In this document: piece by piece, positions 52,434 through 60,566 of the stretch
Layout: every line of letters starts with the position of its first letter
Position numbering within the stretch: the stretch's first letter is position 1
Source of the DNA: Panonychus citri
Lineage: Eukaryota; Arthropoda; Arachnida; Trombidiformes; Tetranychidae
Direction: 5' to 3'
Assembly (NCBI RefSeq): GCF_014898815.1
Contig: NW_026515495.1
Coordinates: forward strand, 310,001 to 374,000
Length of the DNA: 64,000 nucleotides
Position numbers and translations under genes: made by a program
Notes under the pieces: generated by a model
Seen by the model: the letters and a program-made list of their open reading frames with translations, nothing else
Databases searched by the model: none
What the model was told of the DNA's origin: nothing

Positions 52434-53169
52434 ATGGTAAGTGTTCATTCATTCCCTTGACCCTTAACCAAAGAAGCTTTTTTCTTTTTTCTTCTCTCCC
52501 TTCTCGTAGGTTACGATTCCTCTCGACCCCTTGGATGGCTTTGGTCCTCTGGTGGATCCTCGGAAGAAGAGACTTGGCTCTTCGCTCCTGAACCTTCCCT
52601 TTCCTCCCTTCTCTCTGAAGGATCCGAGGTCTGCGGCTGGTTCCCTCGATCGAGTAGTCGATCTGATTCTCCCTCCCTTCTTCGAGGTGACCCCTAGGGT
52701 GGAGGTTCTTCCTAAGGAAGTCCCTGCTCCAGTGGAACCATCAAAGAAGAGGGTTCTTCCTGAGGAAGTCCCTTCTACTTCGGAACCCCCGAAGAAGAAG
52801 GTTCTTACTGAGGAAGTCCCTCTTCCTGAGGTTTTACTGGAAAAGGCTCCTGAAGAAGTCCCTTCTCCTATGGTTCCACCAAAGAAGAAGACGAAGAATC
52901 AGAAGGCGAAAGAGAGAAGGAGAAGGAAGCTCCGAGACATCCTTGCCCGCCCGAAGGACGATATCTGGCGGAAGATTACCATTATGAGGAAGGCCCATCA
53001 AGACCGTTACCGGTCTAACAAAATGGTGAAGAAGGCCTCCTGGTATAACCTCAAGGCTGCTACCAATCCAGATAATTGGATGTACACGGCCGCGAGTGAG
53101 GATCTCATGGAGAGAGCCAATAAACTCAAAGCTAATTCTGCTGCCTTATATAAAAAGGCTGATTCATAA
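52434..53169 (+). CDS. Unrecognised basic repeat protein (ORF1), spliced behind a one-codon leader exon
   Basis: Exon 1 contributes only ATG (52434-52436, donor GTAAGT). The acceptor TTCTCGTAG joins it in frame at 52510, giving a 220-residue protein starting MVTIPLDPLDGFG. The middle (~60-130) has four imperfect repeats of a Val-Leu-x-Glu-Glu-Val-Pro unit ending Pro-Lys-Lys-Lys. A very basic stretch follows (KTKNQKAKERRRRKLRD), which looks nuclear-targeting or nucleic-acid binding. The C-terminal ~70 residues look folded (IWRKITIMRKAHQDRYR, SWYNLKAATNPDNWMYT). No family is recognised. Base composition is clearly more GC-rich than anything around it. A polyadenylation signal AATAAA follows at 53180. 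As the first gene of the polymerase unit it is a candidate early or replication-associated protein. Confidence 0.65.
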
Positions 53170-53331
53170 TTATTTCTTTAATAAATATTAAAAAACAACA
53201 ACAAAAACAACAAAAAATCAAATCAAAAAGCAGAAAGCACAACTAATCAAAAAGAAAAAAGCTTCTTTGGTAATCCCTTATGTATTACCTTAACTAATAA
53301 CCATCTTTATATTCATCTTTTTCTTTTACAG

Positions 53332-56300
53332 GTATTCGTTTGCCCATGTTGTCTTACCGCAGATGACGATCTTGGATCATACTTGTCTCATTTCTGCACA
53401 TGTCTTTCACTTCCCTGTTCAATGTTGGATGTTTTCACATCACCTCCTGAAGTTAACCCACATAAGAGACAAAGAACGTCTTCTAGTTGTGATAACTCCT
53501 GTGAGGTGATTGAACCAGTTATTCCTGAGGTTGAAGTTCCATCCAATCGAGTATCTGTGATACAATATGCTCCACCAAGACGAGTAGAACCAGAACCAGA
53601 ACCAGAACCAGAGCTAACTACTGTTATTGAACGGTTAGACGACATGGACGTTGATAATGGAAATGGACAGGATGGTAATGATAATGGTAATGGAAATGGA
53701 CAGGGTGGTAATGAGAATGGTAATGGTAATGGTAATGGTAATGGTAATGGTAATGGTAATGGTAATGGTAATGGTAATGGTAATGGTAATGGTAATGGTA
53801 ATGGTAATGGTAATGGTAATGGTAATGGTAATGATCAGGATGGTAATGGCGTCGGTAATAAACAGGATGGTGGTAACAATGATGATGTCTTATCATTACC
53901 AGGCCCAAGCAAACCACAGAAAAATCCAGTAACCAAACCAAAGGGCATCAAATTTGCTTGTGATTTCTGTGGTAAAACTTATACAGCTCGTAGTTATCTC
54001 GATAATCACAAGAAATGGTGTGGTAACCAGTCAAAAACAGTACGGAAAACGGTCGATGTTCCTGTTCAACACGATGGTTTCATACTTACTAAAAAAGCAT
54101 TTGCCAATGAGTATGTGACTTATCGTTTACAACCAGACAACATTGTTGATATCCAGTCTTTGATTGACAATGCTTTGTTTTCATCATCATCTCTTATCCA
54201 ATTACTCACATCAAAGTATGGAGCAGCTAAATTTTCCTTGACCTGTTGTTGTACTTTCATCAATCCTTTGGAAGAGGGTAAAGTTTGTAAAGCTTATTTC
54301 AACACCCCATTACAAAGTGTATTGGTTTCAGATGGAGTAGAGGATCTGGTTCTTATGTCTTTCCAGAGGATACAAGAGAAGATTGATCAATTCACTCAGA
54401 GAGGATCTAATTGGACGTTGTCGAGTATTGACTGTGTTGATCTCAAGGCTGCTAATTTTCGTGCTGATCGTGGTGGTTGTCTCACTCACAAGCTACCTAA
54501 AGAGATAGCTGTGAAGAAATGTCTGATATCTCCTGAAACAGATACAGACTGTTTCATGTACAGTATTTTAATTGGTCTTCATCATCATGGTAAACGGAAC
54601 CCTCAGCGTCTCAATCACTATCAATCACTGATTTCTTCATATGACTTCTCTGATGTACGAGGTGTTGTTCCTGTCACAAATATCAACAAGTTCGAACGGA
54701 CGAATAGGATAAGTGTTAATGTGTACACTTGTGAATTTGAGAAAACAACAATTGTTCCTCTTAAAATAGTCAAATTAGAACAAGAGAAACATGTTAACCT
54801 TTTTTTACTGAATGATCATTATTATATGATATCTAACTTTAACCGTTTAGTTAGTAAAAAAGGTACCAATCATCGACACATTTGTCACAGTTGTCTCCAG
54901 AAGTTCAGATCTGCAGAGAAGTTGATAGATCATCAAGTGGACTGTATGGTTAATGTACCACAAACAATCATTTTACCATCCAAACATGACAACATACTCA
55001 AACGAAAGGATTATCGGAAGGAGATTAAACATCCTTTCGTAATTTATGCCGATTTTGAGACTCTTTCTGTACCGAAGACCGAGACTAGTGATTCACGAGA
55101 CTTGAAACCTTGTAGCTATGGGTACATTGTGGTTGATTGGGAAGGTCGTATCATTCACAAAGACTTTTACCTTGGCGATGATGTAGGAAAAAAGTTCATC
55201 AATAGTCTCATTGAAGCTAAATCATTGATGAACAACTATCTGAGCCAGAATATAAAACCTCTTTGTATGAGTGAAGCTGATGAAAGAGCTTTCCAATCAG
55301 CTACAGTTTGTCACATCTGTGAATTACCATTAGGTCAAGTTTCTGTTCGTGATCATGATCATCTCACTGGGAGATTCCGAGGAGCAGCTCACAACAAATG
55401 TAACTTGGAATACCAATTACCAAAACAATTTCCAGTTGTATTTCACAACTTAAAAAACTTTGATGGTCACATCATTATAAGTGAACTTGATCATACCATG
55501 ACCAAGGATAAGATAAACATCATTCCTCACACTGCCGAAAAATACATTGCCTTTTGGATTGATGATCTTAAATTCCTGGATAGTTTTTCATTCTTACCTG
55601 CAAGTCTGGATAATTTGGCTTCTAACCTGATACCTGCTCAGAAAGATAAATATCTGAAACAGCTTTTCGACTGTGATACATCATTACTTCACAAGAAAGG
55701 ATCGATTCCATATGAGTACTTGACTGATTTAGACAAGTTTAATGATGACTTACCTGGTAAAGACAAGTTCTATTCCAGTCTAAGTGAATCTGAAATCGAT
55801 CAAGAAACATATGATCATGTACAAGCTGTCTGGTCATATTTCAACTGCAAAACTCTTAAGGATCTTCATGATGTTTATCTTAAGGTAGATGTCCTCTTAC
55901 TAGCTGCTGTCTTTGAAAGCTTTCGGGAAACAAGTATGGTTGCTTTCAACATTGATCCACTTCATCACTTCTCTTCTCCTGGTTTAACATGGGCCGCATC
56001 TATGAAGAAAACAAAAGTTGAACTTGAACTTTTCACTGATGTTGACATGTTGTTAATGATCGAGAAAGGGATCAGAGGTGGATTAACAATGGTAACTCAT
56101 CGTCATGTCAAAGCCAACAACCCTAATGTCCCTAATTATGATGAGACAAAAGAAAACAATCACTTGTTATACTTGGACGTCAATAACCTTTACGGTTATG
56201 CCATGAGTCAAAAATTACCTCACGATGGCTTCAAATGGTGTGATATCCATCCTGATTTTCTTGATGATGTACTGGATCATGATGATGACTCTGACATTGG

Positions 56301-57441
56301 TTTCATTCTCGAGATTGATATGGACTATCCATCTCATCTTCACGATAATCATAATGATTTTCCTCTGGCTCCACACAAGATGACCGTTAAAAGTGATCTA
56401 TACTCTCCTTACCAAAAAGAGTTGGTAAAAAATCTTAGTGAGAAAGGAGTTAAGAATATCTCTTCAACCAAGTTGGTTACAACCTTTTTCCGTAAAGAAA
56501 AATACGTGATTCACTACAAGACATTGAAGTTTTATGTCAAACAAGGACTTGATGTACAAAAAGTACACAGAGCTATCTCATTCCGACAATCACCTTGGTT
56601 GAGAGAATATGTGGACTTTTGTACATCACGGAGACAATCATCTACATCTGATTTCGAAAAGGACTTTTGGAAGCTGATGGTCAATTCTATTTACGGAAAA
56701 ACAATTGAAGATGTCCGTAAACATACAAAAGTTCATATTGCCTTGAGAGACATTGAAGCTGAGAGAGCCGTCAGGAGGAACTTGTGTAAAGACTTCAATA
56801 TCCTGGACGAAAACAAGATCATTTTTGTCATGAAGACATTGAAGGTGGAGATGAAGAAGCCGATCGTAGTTGGATTCTCTGTTCTTGAGTTGGCCAAGTT
56901 GAAAATGTATCAACTTCACTATGATACTTTCAAACCGTATTATGGGTCAAAGATCGAGTTGGTATATACTGACACCGATAGTTTGATCTACAACATCAAG
57001 ACTGATAGTTTGATGAATGACCTCAAACACTTCTCCAACATCATGGACTTCTCCAATTATCCGAGAGATCACGAATTGTTTTCAATGGAGAATTGTAAGA
57101 AGATTGGCTACCTCAAGGATGAGATGGGTGGAAAAGAGATCTTTGAATTTGTTGGACTTCGACCGAAACTGTATGCTCTCAGTACAGAGGATGGAATAAA
57201 GAAAAGAGCTAAAGGTGTTCCAAGAGTTGTACTGAAGAAACACATTGGCTTTGATGATTATCTCCTTTCTCTTAATGATCACAAGATTCTGAGGAATGAA
57301 GCTGCCAGGATTGGATCTGAGAATCACAAGATCCATATGATTAAACAAAATAAATTGTCCATCTCACCATTTGAAGACAAGAGATATTTATTGGATAGTG
57401 TGAGATCACTAGCTTATGGTCACTATAAAATATTTGATTAA
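53332..57441 (+). CDS. pPolB: Polinton family B DNA polymerase (protein-primed type) with N-terminal zinc-finger and nuclease-like modules
   Basis: The acceptor TTTTACAG at 53331 opens the frame at VFVCPCCLTADDD; no ATG lies before it in this exon. The leader ATG at 52434-52436 joins in frame, giving about 1370 residues. Order: Cys-rich start; Arg/Pro/Glu linker; a long Asn-Gly repeat; C2H2 finger (CDFCGKTYTARSYLDNHKKWC); a Cys/His segment (TDTDCFMYSIL to LNDHYYMIS) typical of Polinton polymerases and somewhat cysteine-protease-like; a second finger (CHSCLQKF); exonuclease motif I DFET at 55051; an HNH/endonuclease-VII-like CHICELPLG and RDHDHLTGRFRGAAHNKC; ExoII NLKNFDGH; ExoIII LKVDVLLLA; Pol A LDVNNLYGYAM; Pol B KLMVNSIYGK; Pol C YTDTDS (56965-56982). 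All catalytic residues are present and the frame is uninterrupted. The enzyme would replicate the element. Confidence 0.93.
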   Translation, partial: VFVCPCCLTADDDLGSYLSHFCTCLSLPCSMLDVFTSPPEVNPHKRQRTSSSCDNSCEVIEPVIPEVEVPSNRVSVIQYAPPRRVEPEPEPEPELTTVIERLDDMDVDNGNGQDGNDNGNGNGQGGNENGNGNGNGNGNGNGNGNGNGNGNGNGNGNGNGNGNGNGNDQDGNGVGNKQDGGNNDDVLSLPGPSKPQKNPVTKPKGIKFACDFCGKTYTARSYLDNHKKWCGNQSKTVRKTVDVPVQHDGFILTKKAFANEYVTYRLQPDNIVDIQSLIDNALFSSSSLIQLLTSKYGAAKFSLTCCCTFINPLEEGKVCKAYFNTPLQSVLVSDGVEDLVLMSFQRIQEKIDQFTQRGSNWTLSSIDCVDLKAANFRADRGGCLTHKLPKEIAVKKCLISPETDTDCFMYSILIGLHHHGKRNPQRLNHYQSLISSYDFSDVRGVVPVTNINKFERTNRISVNVYTCEFEKTTIVPLKIVKLEQEKHVNLFLLNDHYYMISNFNRLVSKKGTNHRHICHSCLQKFRSAEKLIDHQVDCMVNVPQTIILPSKHDNILKRKDYRKEIKHPFVIYADFETLSVPKTETSDSRDLKPCSYGYIVVDWEGRIIHKDFYLGDDVGKKFINSLIEAKSLMNNYLSQNIKPLCMSEADERAFQSATVCHICELPLGQVSVRDHDHLTGRFRGAAHNKCNLEYQLPKQFPVVFHNLKNFDGHIIISELDHTMTKDKINIIPHTAEKYIAFWIDDLKFLDSFSFLPASLDNLASNLIPAQKDKYLKQLFDCDTSLLHKKGSIPYEYLTDLDKFNDDLPGKDKFYSSLSESEIDQETYDHVQAVWSYFNCKTLKDLHDVYLKVDVLLLAAVFESFRETSMVAFNIDPLHHFSSPGLTWAASMKKTKVELELFTDVDMLLMIEKGIRGGLTMVTHRHVKANNPNVPNYDETKENNHLLYLDVNNLYGYAMSQKLPHDGFKWCDIHPDFLDDVLDHDDDSDIGFILEIDMDYPSHLHDNHNDFPLAPHKMTVKSDLYSPYQKELVKNLSEKGVKNISSTKLVTTFFRKEKYVIHYKTLKFYVKQGLDVQKVHRAISFRQSPWLREYVDFCTSRRQSSTSDFEKDFWKLMVNSIYGKTIEDVRKHTKVHIALRDIEAERAVRRNLCKDFNILDENKIIFVMKTLKVEMKKPIVVGFSVLELAKLKMYQLHYDTFKPYYGSKIELVYTDTDSLIYNIKTDSLMNDLKHFSNIMDFSNYPRDHELFSMENCKKIGYLKDEMGGKEIFEFVGLRPKLYALSTEDGIKKRAKGVPRVVLKKHIGFDDYLLSLNDHKILRNEAARIGSENHKIHMIKQNKLSISPFEDKRYLLDSVRSLAYGHYKIFD
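53719..53832 (+). repeat. In-frame GGTAAT hexanucleotide array encoding poly(Asn-Gly)
   Basis: About 19 near-perfect hexamers lie inside the polymerase N-terminal linker, flanked by imperfect copies. A multiple-of-six repeat keeps the frame whatever its copy number, so length variants should be tolerated. On the other strand it gives a meaningless Tyr-His frame. Confidence 0.95.
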
Positions 57442-57612
57442 TCTTTGTATTTGAATTTTTGTTAATTAGTTTTGTTAATTAGTTTTGTTAATTAATTTTG
57501 TATTATTTTGTTAATTAATTTTATATTTATTGTTCACTTTCATATTTTATCTCCCATTTAATATTAATCTATTGTCATGTAAATAACTTTGCTACTTTGA
57601 TTTAAAAAAAAA
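57442..57612. terminator. Convergent 3' region between the polymerase and the leftward genes
   Basis: 171 bp of AT-rich sequence with three TTTGTTAATTAGT-like repeats (57460-57500). For the leftward unit, AATAAA (reverse complement at 57617-57622) overlaps the last codons of the protease gene, so cleavage would fall in this gap. I see no perfect AATAAA for the polymerase transcript here. Confidence 0.55.
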
Positions 57613-58050
57613 TTAGTTTATTAAAAAACTTTTGAACATGTTAAACAATTTGGTGTCATTTTCAATGTGTTCACATTCGCGAAACATCGTGTAAAACTTG
57701 TTCAAGTTTGATTGAGTTGATAGTACGAAAAGAATACAGAAATAACCACAAGCTGTTGAGAGATTACCTTGATACTTGTGAGGATTAACAATTATATAGT
57801 TTGAAACTCGTTCAATGAATGTAAGTACATGTCCTTTCGGGGTCCGACCGAATGAATCAAAGTAATGACCAACTCCTTTATCATCAAGGTAGAGTGACAC
57901 CCAGTGACTTCCCTCTTTATAACTTTCATCCAAGTTGATTATGATTGCCTTGTTCCTTTCAAGGGTTACTGGTAGTCTGTCAAGAGGGAAAACTCCTGAA
58001 AACCAAGGTATCTCTTGGAGAAGATACATAATCTCGTGAGTAGTTAACAT
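57613..58050 (-). CDS. PRO: Adenain-like cysteine protease (virion maturation protease)
   Basis: 145 residues. The C48/adenain layout is visible: His49 in EGSHWVSLYLD, Asp65 in HYFDSFGR, oxyanion Gln94 in KYQGN, and nucleophile Cys101 in STACGYFC. In adenoviruses and Polintons this enzyme cleaves capsid and core precursors during assembly. Length is shorter than the ~200-residue adenovirus enzyme but usual for Polintons. The ATG follows the capsid-gene stop by 2 bp, with no promoter motif of its own nearby, so it is probably expressed from the same transcript as the capsid gene. The polyadenylation hexamer overlaps its final codons. The active site appears intact. Confidence 0.88.
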   Translation of the reverse strand: MLTTHEIMYLLQEIPWFSGVFPLDRLPVTLERNKAIIINLDESYKEGSHWVSLYLDDKGVGHYFDSFGRTPKGHVLTFIERVSNYIIVNPHKYQGNLSTACGYFCILFVLSTQSNLNKFYTMFRECEHIENDTKLFNMFKSFLIN

Positions 58051-58052
58051 AT

Positions 58053-59291
58053 TTAATAATCCAATGTAACGTTACGTTCCTTGTCAATTGTAATTAGATT
58101 GTCGAACTGTCCAAACACAACCACTTTAACTGATGATCCTAACTTTTCAGCAAACTTAATGTCCAATCTTATATTACCTCTCTTGATTAGAGATAGAGTT
58201 CCTGTCTCAGCTCCGATTGATCCATCAGGAGATAGATCAAAAGCATACAATGCAAAATTGGAAGGGTAATCTTCATACTTGATGTTAAGTTGAGGGATAC
58301 CTTCATCTTGATTGAAACATCGGTAGAGATTAATGAATTCTCTCATGTAGAGTTTTAACTTGTGATTCGGAGTATATGGAATAGATGGTATCATCACACC
58401 GTCAACAGTGAATGAAACAAAATTGGCATTGAAATGTCTGAATTGAAATGGATCGAGGTAAATACTTTCCTCTTGAGCAGCATCCTTTACCAGACCGATA
58501 ATAATCCGTCTTGGTATTACACCATTATAAACATTTTCAAAAGAGGCTGATGATTGACCAGAAGGAATAGAGAAACACTTGACATCATTTCTTGTAATAA
58601 AGTATTTAGCTGGACTTTTCTCAAGACCAGTAATGATACTCTTCTGAGCTTCAGGGAATAATTTAACTCTCTTGATATGTAAAGCAAAGTGATCAAACTT
58701 GATCTTATAATTGTTGGTATCAGCAGCATCAGTCTTAATAAGAGCAAAACCATCGGGACTTTTGGTGAATCGGAATGACAATGGTAGACCATTAATTAGA
58801 AGTTTGTCCTGTTCACATAACGGAGAGTGTAACCGAAAGTAAAGATCAACAGAAGATTGTAATCTTTCTTCAGATACGTGAAACCCTGAGTCAACTTGAT
58901 TAGGATGTCTGAAGAAGAGATCTTCCAAATAAGCTTGATAGTGATATGTATTGTTAGCTTGAACAGTATTGACTGATCCAATTGCAACATCAACTTGTTC
59001 AAATAATGCATTACCAAAGTTTTGAACAGCCTTGATTTTACTCGTTTCTGTAAGAGGTTTATTATCTTTTGACGTAACAATAAGATGAATATGAAGCATG
59101 GTAGCTGCCAGATCTGTAAAGTCTTCACTCGCTGGAATATTGATTTCATAAAAGTTATTAGACTCAAGACTCGCACTAGGACGATACTCCACTTCATAGC
59201 TACTTTCAATTGCTGTTTGAGTTGGTGGTATTGAAAACACTTGCAGTTCGGATTTACTTGCAGGCATTGATGATTCATGTAGGTACTCCAT
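58053..59291 (-). CDS. MCP: Polinton major capsid protein (double jelly-roll family)
   Basis: 412 residues, acidic to neutral, no signal or membrane segment, rich in alternating beta-like segments (YEVEYRPSASLESNNFYEINI, SFTVDGVMIPSIPY in parts). The sequence fits the family widely annotated in invertebrate genomes as F54H12.2-like, which has been assigned as the Polinton major capsid protein. A typical block is NNTYHYQAYLEDLFF, followed by the second-half motif FNQDEGIPQLNIKYEDYPSN. It would form the trimeric hexon-type units of an icosahedral shell. Its ATG overlaps the stop of the preceding small gene (TAATG on the minus strand). GTATAAGAA copies lie 59 and 125 bp upstream of its ATG, inside that gene. 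It sits next to the protease and penton-like genes as usual. The frame is undamaged. Confidence 0.85.
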   Translation of the reverse strand: MEYLHESSMPASKSELQVFSIPPTQTAIESSYEVEYRPSASLESNNFYEINIPASEDFTDLAATMLHIHLIVTSKDNKPLTETSKIKAVQNFGNALFEQVDVAIGSVNTVQANNTYHYQAYLEDLFFRHPNQVDSGFHVSEERLQSSVDLYFRLHSPLCEQDKLLINGLPLSFRFTKSPDGFALIKTDAADTNNYKIKFDHFALHIKRVKLFPEAQKSIITGLEKSPAKYFITRNDVKCFSIPSGQSSASFENVYNGVIPRRIIIGLVKDAAQEESIYLDPFQFRHFNANFVSFTVDGVMIPSIPYTPNHKLKLYMREFINLYRCFNQDEGIPQLNIKYEDYPSNFALYAFDLSPDGSIGAETGTLSLIKRGNIRLDIKFAEKLGSSVKVVVFGQFDNLITIDKERNVTLDY

Positions 59292-59686
59292 TATGAAAAG
59301 ATATCACGTTTAAGTCTCTTCAAAGCTTTTTTTTGTTTAACACTTCGCTTTCTTATACCACTGCCAGATTGGTCTAGTAACTCGTTTAATTTTTTTAAAC
59401 CTTCTTTGGCTGAAGTTCTTATACCTTGTTTCCCGTGAGTTTTGAATGATGTACGTAAGTTGTTTCCTTGTAAGTAATCATTACCAATATTTATCCCTGT
59501 TCTTACTAACTGTTTACCCAGAAATTTCAAGATTGGAATCCCGAACCTCCTGAATACTGATCCAAACCCGTATCCTCTCTGATAAGGTTGTCCTCTAAAT
59601 ACTGTTATGTCAGATAATCCACCTGCTTGTTGTTGATAATGATGTGAGAAATCACTGTCACACGAACAGTATACTTTACGGTTCAT
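59291..59686 (-). CDS. Small basic Polinton virion protein candidate
   Basis: 131 residues, strongly basic at the C-terminus (SGIRKRSVKQKKALKRLKRD). An N-terminal Gly/Tyr/Arg-rich stretch (FRGQPYQRGYGFGSVFRR) is followed by an amphipathic segment (FGIPILKFLGKQLVRTGINI). Small proteins with this PYQRGYG-x-G opening and basic tail are regular neighbours of the capsid gene in invertebrate Polintons. A DNA-binding core or membrane-active minor virion role is the usual suggestion, by analogy with adenoviral core/pVI-type proteins. The fold cannot be seen here. An SGSG stretch before RKR could be a protease target region. GTATAAGAA motifs lie 35 and 124 bp upstream of the ATG. Confidence 0.7.
   Translation of the reverse strand: MNRKVYCSCDSDFSHHYQQQAGGLSDITVFRGQPYQRGYGFGSVFRRFGIPILKFLGKQLVRTGINIGNDYLQGNNLRTSFKTHGKQGIRTSAKEGLKKLNELLDQSGSGIRKRSVKQKKALKRLKRDIFS
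59350..59358 (-). promoter_or_regulatory. GTATAAGAA motif, 59 bp upstream of the capsid gene
   Basis: Exact 9-mer on the minus strand, preceded by G and followed by AG, inside the coding region of the 131-residue gene. Candidate capsid-gene promoter by position. Confidence 0.5.
59416..59424 (-). promoter_or_regulatory. GTATAAGAA motif, 125 bp upstream of the capsid gene
   Basis: Exact 9-mer inside the 131-residue gene, the distal of two copies ahead of the capsid ATG. Confidence 0.35.
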
Positions 59687-59720
59687 CTTTAGATTTTTAC
59701 TTCACTTTATATTGTTAACC

Positions 59721-59729
59721 TTCTTATAC
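59721..59729 (-). promoter_or_regulatory. GTATAAGAA motif, 35 bp upstream of the 131-residue gene
   Basis: Exact 9-mer followed by GG. Its TAA is the stop codon of the penton-like gene. The distance to the next ATG suits a TATA element with a very short leader. Confidence 0.55.
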
Positions 59730-60566
59730 AGTCTCTTTACGTTTAAAATGTAAACTCAAGAAAACCCTTCCTGACTTGAACTTGATATTGTCACCACCTT
59801 CATCAACAATTCTTATACTTATTTCATCGATTGTATTTTTTCTTACTGGGTAATAGTAAGGTGTGGTGAAAGTGATGTGATGTAATGTGTCTACAACATT
59901 CTTGTTGAGAGGTATAACTCTTAGTACTCGTGCATTCGTATCCCCAACTAAGTGTTCATGTATAATATCTGTACAAATGAACACTAGATGGGCCTTGGGT
60001 CCGATATCAGGTTGGTATTGAGCCACGATAGAGAATGACTTATCTTTAACTGCTTCCATTACCTTCTTTCTGTAAGAGTACCCATCAAAGCCGAGGATTC
60101 TCATGAAAGAGAGATCATTCCACAAGGGAAAAAGATAATTCACTGAGTTCGGGGGCCGCCCCAGGTTCATCATAATTTTTTCTTTCTCTTTACCATCATC
60201 ATTCACTTTAACTAATGAGAATACTGGTGGCTGTAACTCATTAGGCTTCAGACTTGGATATTCACTTCGGTAAGATGATTTCATACTAGAGTTGATCTCT
60301 TCAATTAGTTTGTCACTTTTTTCACTTTCTGAATAATCAAACTTGTACATCCTTTCACCAATATTGAACTTGTATTTGATACTCCGTTTATTTCCTTTAT
60401 GTGCTAATGGATATATTATCTCTTGTACGGCAACTAACCATTCTCCATCAAGATGTAACGGTTGAGGTAGACGGTTAGTAAACTCTGATAGAGTATTGTT
60501 CTTATGAATGTCCATACTTGCATTGGATATGACATCAACAACAAACTCATTCGACATTATTGACAT
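59724..60566 (-). CDS. mCP: Minor capsid (penton-like) protein of the Polinton
   Basis: 280 residues from the first ATG at 60566; a second in-frame ATG three codons on (60557) is equally possible. The N-terminus (VDVISNASMDIHKNNTLSEFTNRLPQPL then GEWLVAVQEIIYP, in parts) and the C-terminus (YYYPVRKNTIDEISIRI, GRVFLSLHFKR) match the pattern of the Polinton minor capsid/penton family as I recall it; this family forms the fivefold vertices. It overlaps the integrase 3' end by 20 bp in another frame. Its stop codon lies inside a GTATAAGAAGG motif that probably serves the next gene. A relaxed motif GTATAAGAC lies about 100 bp upstream, within the integrase gene. No damage seen. Confidence 0.82.
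   Translation of the reverse strand: MSIMSNEFVVDVISNASMDIHKNNTLSEFTNRLPQPLHLDGEWLVAVQEIIYPLAHKGNKRSIKYKFNIGERMYKFDYSESEKSDKLIEEINSSMKSSYRSEYPSLKPNELQPPVFSLVKVNDDGKEKEKIMMNLGRPPNSVNYLFPLWNDLSFMRILGFDGYSYRKKVMEAVKDKSFSIVAQYQPDIGPKAHLVFICTDIIHEHLVGDTNARVLRVIPLNKNVVDTLHHITFTTPYYYPVRKNTIDEISIRIVDEGGDNIKFKSGRVFLSLHFKRKETV
59810..59818 (-). promoter_or_regulatory. GTATAAGAA motif, 124 bp upstream of the 131-residue gene
   Basis: Exact 9-mer inside the penton-like coding region, the distal of two copies ahead of the next gene. Confidence 0.35.

Noticed and set aside
53624..53941. Tyr-His repeat open frame on the minus strand
   Set aside because: It is the antisense of the GGTAAT array in the polymerase gene; no independent support.
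58517..59278. Two long shadow frames antiparallel/overlapping the capsid gene
   Set aside because: Same strand but different frame from the capsid protein, with Leu/Ile/Met-biased low-quality translations and no homology pattern.
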